From positions 1-11,218 of the forward strand of contig CAAFWB010000086.1 in NCBI GenBank assembly GCA_900766395.1: a stretch of 11,218 bases of DNA. Direction: 5' to 3'. Positions 5,765 through 11,218 of this stretch are shown one piece after another. Position numbers and translations under genes: made by a program. This stretch comes from Clostridia bacterium (GTDB lineage: Bacteria; Bacillota; Clostridia; Christensenellales; UBA1242). Position 1 is the first letter of the stretch, and each line of letters starts with the position of its first letter. The notes beneath the pieces are model-generated. The model was given only the letters and a program-made list of their open reading frames with translations, ran no database searches and had not been told where the DNA came from.

Positions 5765-6313
5765 ATGTTTGGTAGTAAATTAGTTTCATTTTTAAGCAAT
5801 TTTTTGCCTTTTGGAATTTATATGTTAGTGATTAGTTTCACAAATGATTATGGCTGGGTTTTGCGAGGCATCTTTATTGGAGTTGTTGCAATTCAAATTG
5901 TATGTGCTTGTATTTTAAAAGTTGTAATTTTTTATGAGAGTGGAAAATATCCATATTCTGACAAAGAGTATAAGATGGTGAGAAGCACGAGAGATAGGAC
6001 TTCTTCGCTTAATTTTTTGGTCACAAATGTTTTTCCATTGATATCTTTGGATCTAAATAATTATGGAATGATTGCGTTTACTGTTGTGTTCTTTGTTGTT
6101 ATTGCCATTCTGTTCTTCAAAAATAATTTGTATCTTTATAATCCAATTCTTGAAATCTCGGGATGCAGAATTTACAATTTGGAATTGGAAGAAGTTGAAG
6201 AAAAAGAAACCACAAAAAATGTGGTTTCAAGAACTTTGGTATCTTCAAAAATAATACCTCTGAATTCCAGTTTAAAAATCAAAGAATTTGAAGACGATAT
6301 TGCGTTTAATTAA
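5765..6313 (+). CDS. Four-helix membrane protein, KwaA-like (Kiwa defence candidate)
   Basis: This 182-aa protein has hydrophobic segments at about 6-25, 33-56, 82-97 (weaker, containing FLVTNVFPLIS) and 102-118. A hydrophilic C-terminal tail of about 60 residues follows. The conserved-looking stretch after the last helix, NLYLYNPILEISGCRIYNLEL, and the SLNFLVTNVFPLI segment match my memory of KwaA-type membrane proteins in length, helix count and motif placement. In Kiwa, KwaA is the membrane component that detects phage infection and KwaB is its DUF4868 partner. Here a DUF4868-like gene is adjacent but convergent, overlapping by 8 bp, instead of downstream in the same operon. It has its own extended -10 promoter. 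Membrane topology is well supported; the KwaA identity rests on pattern and neighbour. It could instead be an unrelated small integral membrane protein. Confidence 0.6.
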   Translation: MFGSKLVSFLSNFLPFGIYMLVISFTNDYGWVLRGIFIGVVAIQIVCACILKVVIFYESGKYPYSDKEYKMVRSTRDRTSSLNFLVTNVFPLISLDLNNYGMIAFTVVFFVVIAILFFKNNLYLYNPILEISGCRIYNLELEEVEEKETTKNVVSRTLVSSKIIPLNSSLKIKEFEDDIAFN

Positions 6314-7262
6314 TCACTTCATTACCAGGTGCATCATAAATTTGGTTGATGTCAATATAATCTCTTTTTAGATCATTGCACAAAAATTTATTAATCATCT
6401 TTTGCTTGTCTTCGGTGTCAAGGAGCAACTCTCCTTGACTATTTTTTTGAATTTCATATCTTTTCAAAAATTGTTTTGCGTATTGATTGTTGGATTTTAT
6501 CGCATTTAATTTACTTTTGTCATAATTGTTGTAACAATAGTAATTTTTGCCTTTTGAAGAATATTCTTCTAGTGCACAAATTGATTCTTCACTAAACAAA
6601 TTTGAATTTTTTATATCTTTGATGGCGTCAGACATTTGTTCTTTCAAACTATTTTCAAAACCAAATATTGACTCAACAAGATTTCCAAACAAATAAACTT
6701 CGTTGTTGAAAACACAAGCAGACAGTGATAGGGGGAATTTCAAGTCGCATTTTACTGGGTTTGCGAAATCAAATTCATCAATAGTGAACACAAATTGTTT
6801 TTGTTTTACAAATGGACAACCCTTGGCAAACAAAAAAATGTCGTTGCTGTCAAATTTGATATGAACTGCCAAACAGTTTGCAGCTTTTCTTGCTAATTTT
6901 AGGCTCTCAGTGTTTGAAACAAGGATTTTTTCCATGCAGTTTTTAATTTTTTCTGAATTGCTGTTGTCTTTGCTGATATCAATAAAATCGATTGTTGTTT
7001 TGTTATTGTTGTAATTAAATTCTTTTATGTCGCTTGTTTTATTTAATGCGGAATATGCTTTTGATAGTAAAGTATTGGCATAATCTTTGATGTCTTGCAT
7101 TTTTAAATTAATTCTAAAAGTAGGGTAGTTAAAACATTGCGATTTTTCATCATAGTTTTGAGCAAAAGCAAAAACAGACATTTCGGCATTGTTGTCAGCA
7201 ATGTTTTCAATTCTGTTTTTCAAATCATTCAAATAAATTTGCAACTCATTTACATTTTTCAT
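6306..7262 (-). CDS. DUF4868-like protein, KwaB-like (Kiwa defence candidate)
   Basis: I start this 318-aa protein at ATG 7262, preceded by GAGGTG at six bases and a promoter that overlaps the longer reading frame. An ATG at 7337 would add 25 residues but lacks these signals. Length then fits KwaB (about 315 aa). The N-terminal ~120 residues are variable and helical. The second half resembles DUF4868: strands around 131-190 (AVHIKF, FVFTIDEFDF, EVYLFGN), FGFE at about 200-203, and a C-terminal stretch with FLKRYEI, LLLDTEDKQKMI and IYDAPGNEVI, like the family's LdTk and Y-A-sK endings. KwaB is the cytoplasmic, DNA-associated effector of Kiwa. No catalytic motif is visible. It is transcribed alone, towards the KwaA-like gene. 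Family similarity is recognised by eye only. Confidence 0.6.
   Translation of the reverse strand: MKNVNELQIYLNDLKNRIENIADNNAEMSVFAFAQNYDEKSQCFNYPTFRINLKMQDIKDYANTLLSKAYSALNKTSDIKEFNYNNNKTTIDFIDISKDNSNSEKIKNCMEKILVSNTESLKLARKAANCLAVHIKFDSNDIFLFAKGCPFVKQKQFVFTIDEFDFANPVKCDLKFPLSLSACVFNNEVYLFGNLVESIFGFENSLKEQMSDAIKDIKNSNLFSEESICALEEYSSKGKNYYCYNNYDKSKLNAIKSNNQYAKQFLKRYEIQKNSQGELLLDTEDKQKMINKFLCNDLKRDYIDINQIYDAPGNEVIN
6417..6448 (+). terminator. Intrinsic terminator for the KwaA-like gene, inside the KwaB-like coding region
   Basis: A perfect 9-bp stem (GTCAAGGAG at 6417-6425, CTCCTTGAC at 6431-6439) with a 5-nt loop is followed by TA and seven Ts on the plus strand. It lies 104 bp beyond the plus-strand stop at 6313, within codons ~274-282 of the opposite gene. 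On the minus strand there is no U-run after it, so it should act only on plus-strand transcripts. Confidence 0.72.
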
Positions 7263-7268
7263 TTGTGG

Positions 7269-7313
7269 CACCTCATATGAAATTATTATATCATATTTCT
7301 TTAGTAATGTATA
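7269..7313 (-). promoter_or_regulatory. Promoter and ribosome-binding site of the KwaB-like gene
   Basis: On the minus strand, TATACA (7313-7308) and TATAAT (7290-7285) are 17 bp apart, and TGA directly before the -10 makes an extended TGnTATAAT. GAGGTG (7274-7269) follows as the Shine-Dalgarno. These fix the start at 7262 and give a leader of about 16 nt. Confidence 0.75.
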
Positions 7314-7342
7314 TGTATTCGACATAAATCGACCCATACATA

Positions 7343-7373
7343 AAAAATGCTTTTCAATTTGAAAAGCATTTTT
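7343..7373 (-). terminator. Intrinsic terminator of the glycosyltransferase gene
   Basis: A 13-bp stem (AAAAATGCTTTTC at 7343-7355, GAAAAGCATTTTT at 7361-7373) with a 5-nt loop lies just after the minus-strand stop at 7377. Its downstream arm ends in a T-run on the minus strand. It separates this transcript from the KwaB-like gene. Confidence 0.82.
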
Positions 7374-7376
7374 GGT

Positions 7377-8519
7377 TTAATGGGTTATCAAGTTGTTATA
7401 TTCATTGAGATACTCTTGGGCGGTGGTTGACCAATCTTTTGGGATTGTTTTTTCTGCCTCATCGCCAATTTGTTTGAGATGGGCTTTGTCTGAAATGGCT
7501 TCAATAATTTTGTCTGCGAATTCTTGCACATCATTTTCAACAACAAATCCTGACACATTGTTTGTGATTCTTTCGCTGCTGCCAGTGTTTTTGATTGTGA
7601 TTGCTGGAACGTGATGCAAGGCGGCTTCAACAATGGTGAGGGGGTCGTTGTCAAAAATTGATGGGAACAAGAATAGTTCTCCTGCACCATAGAGCGAACT
7701 CAACAAATCTTTGTCAGTGATTTGTCCGGTGAAGATAACGTTTTCTTCCAATCCCAATTTTTTGCATAGGGTTTTGAAATAATCATCATCAAATCCATGT
7801 CCAACAAACAACATTTTGAAATTTATGCCGCGGTCTTTGATGATTTTTAGCGCGTTGATTGTGAATTCGAGATTTTTGAATTTAACGATGTGACCAACAT
7901 AGAGAAATATGTTTTCTTCGTTTGCAAGGTTATATTTTTGAATTGCAAGTTTTTTAACTTCTTTCAAGTTGTTTATTCTGCTGAAAGTTGCACCATTTCT
8001 GATGACTTTGACCTCGCCGCAATATCCGTAACTTTTTAGTTCGTCAATCATGTCATTTGAAACAGTGTATACTTGTTTGACTTTGTTGAGTTTTTTAACA
8101 AGATTTTTGATTAGTGCATTGACAATAACTTTTGACTTGATGCTTCTCTCAAATGCTGTTTTGAATTTTGTATGTACGGTCATAACAACTGGGATGTTGT
8201 GTTTTTTTGCATAACTCAAAGCATACTTTGCCATTGGCGAAACAGATTGGCAGTGTATTATTTCTGGATTGAACTTTTTGAGTTCTTTCTTAAACTTGCA
8301 AGATGTGAAGGGGAACGCAAAATAGTCGTTGTTGGTGATTTTTATGCTGTTTGCTCTAAGAATTCGAAACCGAAAATCGTCTTTGTATTTTCTTGAATAA
8401 TATGGAGCGCAAACAACAACTTCATTGTTTTCTGCAAGTGCATTGGCTAGTCCCAACACAGCTTTTTCAGTTCCTCCAACTCCCGGCAAAAAACTATCTG
8501 TAAATATCGCTATTCTCAT
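7377..8519 (-). CDS. GT4-family glycosyltransferase
   Basis: This 380-aa retaining glycosyltransferase has a GT-B fold. The N-terminal acceptor domain starts MRIAIFTDSFLPGVGGTEKAV, with the glycine-rich loop at 13-16, then HCQSVSPMAKYAL, VMTVHTKF and YTVSNDM. The C-terminal nucleotide-sugar domain shows FLYVGHIVKFKN, VIFTGQI and the family E-x7-E motif, here D290-x7-E298 (FDNDPLTIVEAA). Aspartate in the first position is seen in some subgroups. Closest likely roles are glycolipid synthesis (glucosyl-diacylglycerol type) or cell-surface polysaccharide assembly at the inner membrane face. The acceptor cannot be told from sequence. AAGGAG lies six bases before the ATG. A tRNA gene ends 19 bp upstream on the same strand and they may share a transcript. 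No other sugar genes are adjacent. Confidence 0.88.
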   Translation of the reverse strand: MRIAIFTDSFLPGVGGTEKAVLGLANALAENNEVVVCAPYYSRKYKDDFRFRILRANSIKITNNDYFAFPFTSCKFKKELKKFNPEIIHCQSVSPMAKYALSYAKKHNIPVVMTVHTKFKTAFERSIKSKVIVNALIKNLVKKLNKVKQVYTVSNDMIDELKSYGYCGEVKVIRNGATFSRINNLKEVKKLAIQKYNLANEENIFLYVGHIVKFKNLEFTINALKIIKDRGINFKMLFVGHGFDDDYFKTLCKKLGLEENVIFTGQITDKDLLSSLYGAGELFLFPSIFDNDPLTIVEAALHHVPAITIKNTGSSERITNNVSGFVVENDVQEFADKIIEAISDKAHLKQIGDEAEKTIPKDWSTTAQEYLNEYNNLITH

Positions 8520-8538
8520 ATTTTCTCCTTGTTTGTTT

Positions 8539-8613
8539 TGGCGTTCCCAGAGGGAATCGAACCCCCAATTTTCCCTTAGGAGGGGAAGGTTATATCCGTT
8601 TAACTATGGGAAC
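8539..8613 (-). tRNA. tRNA-Arg (anticodon CCU)
   Basis: Read on the minus strand, this folds into a full cloverleaf. The acceptor stem is GTTCCCA/TGGGAAC. The anticodon stem TTCCC/GGGAA carries the loop CTCCTAA, which places CCT as the anticodon. The T arm has the loop TTCGATT. The discriminator base is G and CCA is encoded. It reads the arginine codon AGG. Confidence 0.93.
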
Positions 8614-8623
8614 AAGTGTTTTT

Positions 8624-8652
8624 ATGATAGCACATTTGTGTTTGTTTTTCAA
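8624..8652 (-). promoter_or_regulatory. Promoter of tRNA-Arg
   Basis: On the minus strand TTGAAA (8652-8647) and TATCAT (8629-8624) are 17 bp apart, with a TGC extension before the -10. Transcription would begin near 8617, four bases before the mature tRNA. It may also serve the glycosyltransferase downstream. Confidence 0.8.
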
Positions 8653-8733
8653 TTAATTTTTGTTTGCTTTATAAAATTAGTATGATGATTAATATTTTAT
8701 AATAATGAATGAGATGATTTAGTATTTTGCGAT

Positions 8734-8763
8734 GTCTTATCATTATATTGTTGACTTATGATT
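8734..8763. repeat. Imperfect direct repeat at the XRE regulator promoter
   Basis: GTCTTATCATT (8734-8744) and GACTTATGATT (8753-8763) match at 9 of 11 bases with a 19-bp period. The second overlaps the -35 box, so they may be binding sites for the adjacent regulator. In AT-rich DNA this is weak evidence. Confidence 0.35.
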
Positions 8764-8779
8764 TTTAATATATTACAAT
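8751..8779 (+). promoter_or_regulatory. Sigma-A promoter of the XRE-RSH operon
   Basis: TTGACT (8751-8756) and TACAAT (8774-8779) are 17 bp apart. Transcription should start near 8786. The in-frame ATG at 8758 lies inside the promoter and is excluded. AGAGG (8788-8792) sets the start at 8800. Confidence 0.8.
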
Positions 8780-8799
8780 TATCAAAAAGAGGAATGAAT

Positions 8800-9768
8800 A
8801 TGAACAATAATTTTCAAAACAACTTAAAAAAACTTGCGGGCGAATTTTCTCAAAAGTATATTGCGGAGAAAACGGGTTTTTCGCAATCAAGCATAAACAA
8901 TTACATAACAAAGGCCAGTGAACCATCCATTCAATTTCTCGTTGCGCTTAAAGACGCGTTTGGGATTTGTGTGGATGATTTTTTGTTTTCGGATTATGTT
9001 TCTGAGAGTTCAGTTTCATATGATCAATATTTGGGGAATTATATCGTTTATTATTATAATAATGATTCTTACAAAGGAGAAGTTCACCGTAATCTCAAGA
9101 ACACGCTTAATTATGGCGTCATTAGTGTTGCAAAACGAAGTGAAGCAACCTCAGATGTTGTTGTTTTGGGAACATTCATGAAAGATAGAGCGAGTGCAAC
9201 AAAAATGTTAAAAAAATGCAATGTTGCAAAATCATCAACTGAAATTGAAGAAATCATGATGCAAGGCGGCAATATTTATCGTGGAAATATCACTGTCAAC
9301 ACGCAAAACATCTTTTTGGAACTAGGCAATGACGAAAACCTTGACCAAACATATATTGTTCTCAACAATCCGCCAACGAAAGCAAATTATATTGGAGGGG
9401 TGGGGACTGTTAATTCAATTTCAAGAGGACGCGAACATAATCCATGTGTTCAATTTATCATTTTGTCAAAGAAACTGCTTGATGTCCCTGACGGAGAAAT
9501 CTATAAATGTCTTCAATTTGATGACTATAATGCGAATCTTGAAGATGCGACAAAAGATGTTATAAATATGTTTAAAAGATTGTATTTGGACAACAACGAA
9601 ATTTCTGCTGAACTGGATGAAAATCAAAAACAGGCAATTATAAAGAATAAATTGGAATATCATTTCGAGCAAATATTGGAAGCAAATTCTTTTAGATTTG
9701 CGAAAATTTCCAATCGTGAAGACGACTCAATATATAAACTTATCAAGGAGAGTGTGAACGTTGAGTAG
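8800..9768 (+). CDS. XRE-family regulator with large C-terminal domain
   Basis: This is a 322-aa protein. Residues ~1-60 form a Cro/C1-type helix-turn-helix (SQKYIAEKTGFSQSSINNYI, then ASEPSIQFLVALKDAFGICVDDFLF). The remaining ~260 residues form a separate domain. It opens with YLGNYIVYYYNN and carries a conserved-looking core, YIGGVGTVNSISRGREHNPCVQFIILS, found in other Clostridia XRE regulators of unknown ligand. The true start is the ATG at 8800, seven bases after AGAGG; upstream ATGs fall within or near the promoter. Its last 8 bp overlap the following RelA/SpoT-like gene, so the two proteins are translationally coupled. The C-terminal domain probably senses a signal or partner, and the neighbour suggests a link to alarmone control, though that is inference. 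A direct repeat over the -35 box suggests autoregulation. Confidence 0.8.
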   Translation: MNNNFQNNLKKLAGEFSQKYIAEKTGFSQSSINNYITKASEPSIQFLVALKDAFGICVDDFLFSDYVSESSVSYDQYLGNYIVYYYNNDSYKGEVHRNLKNTLNYGVISVAKRSEATSDVVVLGTFMKDRASATKMLKKCNVAKSSTEIEEIMMQGGNIYRGNITVNTQNIFLELGNDENLDQTYIVLNNPPTKANYIGGVGTVNSISRGREHNPCVQFIILSKKLLDVPDGEIYKCLQFDDYNANLEDATKDVINMFKRLYLDNNEISAELDENQKQAIIKNKLEYHFEQILEANSFRFAKISNREDDSIYKLIKESVNVE

Positions 9769-11197
9769 GGAACAAGAGGTTTTTGAAGAAATTATTTCGA
9801 GATATAAAAAAGCACACTTGTCAACGAGTCTTGTTGAAAAGGCTTTTCTTGTGGCAAAAGATTTGCACGCAAATCAAACGAGAAATGACGGAACGCCATA
9901 TATTGTTCATCCAGTGGAGGTTGCTCGAATTTTGGCGGACTTTGATTTTGATGAAGATGTGATTTGTGCTGCGTTACTTCATGACACTGTTGAAGATTGC
10001 GGATATAAACTCGCACAGATTGAACAGGATTTCAATAAAAATGTTGCAAACCTTGTTGATATTGTGAGTGCGATTGATGAAACCACATACAATTTTGACA
10101 AAGAAAACTTGTTTGAAGACCCAGAGTTTAAAAAGTCTTCAATGGATGACCAAACTTTCAAAAAACTGATTTCACTTGGCAAAAAAAATCCAAGCGGATT
10201 CTGTATTAAATTTGCCGACAGACTTCACAATCTCAAAACCATTGATACTTTTGATTTTAGCAAGCAAATCGAAAAAGTTCGCGAAACAGAAAAATGGATT
10301 TTGCCGATAGCAAAGAAGCTTGGCGCCGAGTTCTTTTTTCGCGCAATTCAAAACGAATGTTTTCGCATATTGAATAAAAAACAGGGTGAGCTATATTTCT
10401 CCTCATATGAGTTCTATCATAAAACAAACAAAAGAAATGTTGAGAGAATGTCACAAAATTTGCAATCTTCGTTTTCAACAAATTTTGTTAAACAAATTTT
10501 GATACATGACGTTTTGGAATATAAAGTGTTTGACGACCTCAGAGAAATTTATAAGAACTTAAACATCGAACAAGTCACTCAAGGTCAGTTGATTCGAGTA
10601 ACAAACTACAATATTTATTTGATTTATGACAATTCGAATTACAAAAATGTGCTTAAAGATGTTCTTTTGGGAATTAACAAAAAGTTGTCAGGCCTTGTTA
10701 AAGTTCTTGATGCAAAAATTGGCAGGTTCACTCAAAAACCATATTTTGTTTTGGAAGACGACTTGAAAAACAAATACAATCTTTATATCATGACAAAGAA
10801 TGAATATCGAATTTGCCAAATCGGAACGCTTGATGGGCAGGTTGAGATTGATGAGGATGATGAGGAAGAACTTGGCAGTGATTGGATAAAGGTGAGAACT
10901 CGCTCGGGTGAAAGAAAATATATTCCAAAAGATTCAACTGCGTTGGACTTTGCTTTCAAACTCCATGAAGATTTGGGCTTTGGATTTGACTATGCGGTGA
11001 TAAACAAATCAAAGACCAAGTTCCCACCATATACAAAACTTAACGATGGCGACCAAGTTGAGATTATGGTTGTTCGAGATGATGATGGTGTTGTTGATAA
11101 GTCGCAAATAAAGTGGCTTGCATATGTAAATACAGAGCCTGCAAAACGAAGACTTATTAAACATTTTGAAAAAATGTTAAAAATAAATAGAAAATAA
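9761..11197 (+). CDS. RelA/SpoT-family protein: HD (p)ppGpp hydrolase plus TGS, degenerate synthetase
   Basis: This is a 478-aa protein. Residues ~20-200 form the HD hydrolase domain with its metal and substrate residues intact: R41 (QTRNDGTPY), H50 (IVHP), H74-D75 and E78-D79 (HDTVED), D153 and N157 (ADRLHN). Residues ~220-360 occupy the position of the synthetase domain but lack its YqSLHT and EiQIRT hallmarks. Residues ~375-440 are a TGS domain (KYIPKDSTALDFAFKLHEDLG, LNDGDQVEIM), followed by the DKSQIKWLAYVNTEPAK segment. The usual zinc-finger and ACT domains are absent (full Rel is about 730 aa). It should hydrolyse (p)ppGpp to GTP/GDP but not make it. The start is TTG 9761, with AAGGAG ten bases upstream, overlapping the XRE gene by 8 bp. 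The gene ends 21 bp from the window edge. Confidence 0.85.
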   Translation: MSREQEVFEEIISRYKKAHLSTSLVEKAFLVAKDLHANQTRNDGTPYIVHPVEVARILADFDFDEDVICAALLHDTVEDCGYKLAQIEQDFNKNVANLVDIVSAIDETTYNFDKENLFEDPEFKKSSMDDQTFKKLISLGKKNPSGFCIKFADRLHNLKTIDTFDFSKQIEKVRETEKWILPIAKKLGAEFFFRAIQNECFRILNKKQGELYFSSYEFYHKTNKRNVERMSQNLQSSFSTNFVKQILIHDVLEYKVFDDLREIYKNLNIEQVTQGQLIRVTNYNIYLIYDNSNYKNVLKDVLLGINKKLSGLVKVLDAKIGRFTQKPYFVLEDDLKNKYNLYIMTKNEYRICQIGTLDGQVEIDEDDEEELGSDWIKVRTRSGERKYIPKDSTALDFAFKLHEDLGFGFDYAVINKSKTKFPPYTKLNDGDQVEIMVVRDDDGVVDKSQIKWLAYVNTEPAKRRLIKHFEKMLKINRK

Positions 11198-11218
11198 TTA
11201 AAAATATTTAAAAATAAA

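Noticed and set aside
7263..7337. 25-residue N-terminal extension of the KwaB-like protein
   Set aside because: The extension overlaps a TGATATAAT promoter with GAGGTG before ATG 7262. The shorter form also fits the family length.
8539..8613. tRNA-Arg as an integration site for a mobile element
   Set aside because: No integrase gene and no second copy of the tRNA 3' end were seen in the window.
8425..8685. Plus-strand open frame across the tRNA and glycosyltransferase start
   Set aside because: It is antisense to a complete tRNA and a conserved coding start, with no ribosome-binding site.
1..11218. Alternative genetic code with TGA as Trp
   Set aside because: Tryptophan is consistently TGG and TGA ends genes at sensible places, such as 3839-3841 and 3932-3934.

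Overview
This is AT-rich DNA from a low-GC Gram-positive bacterium (Bacillota), probably an uncultured Clostridia- or Bacilli-like lineage. The evidence is the long-form hibernation factor, AGGAGG-type ribosome-binding sites, sigma-A style promoters, hairpin-plus-U terminators and a WxL-type wall-binding domain. The standard genetic code applies: Trp is TGG and TGA acts as a stop. The first 10 bases match the 3' end of the Illumina adapter, so the window starts at a contig edge.

Left part (1-1839). A 5'-truncated hibernation factor gene (long hpf/raiA) ends in a hairpin terminator shared with a convergent small XRE repressor gene. The repressor diverges from a compact operon of two zinc-ribbon/membrane mini-proteins and a PD-(D/E)XK nuclease-like protein. 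Two 17-bp palindromes, 31 bp apart, lie in the divergent promoter region and look like the repressor's operators.

Centre (1991-5598). There are three proteins of surface type. The first is a 616-aa pectate-lyase-like adhesive protein with a C-terminal WxL-like domain and no signal peptide. The second is a 131-aa DUF11-like protein, also without a signal peptide. The third is a membrane-anchored Ig-like protein with an Asp/Pro linker. The two signal-less genes each have an upstream element resembling a mother-cell (sigma-K-like) promoter. A hairpin between the second and third genes contains the ribosome-binding site of the DUF11-like gene.

Right-centre (5765-7262). A four-helix membrane protein and a DUF4868-like protein (318 aa after start correction) face each other and overlap by 8 bp. 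Together they resemble the Kiwa anti-phage pair KwaA/KwaB, but convergent instead of in one operon. The putative kwaA terminator lies inside the kwaB coding region.

Right part (7377-11197). On the minus strand, tRNA-Arg(CCU) is followed by a GT4 glycosyltransferase that ends in its own terminator. On the plus strand, an XRE regulator with a large C-terminal domain overlaps a RelA/SpoT-family gene. That gene keeps the HD (p)ppGpp hydrolase residues and a TGS domain, but its synthetase region is degenerate and the usual C-terminal regulatory domains are absent. No gene-free stretch reaches 300 bp.
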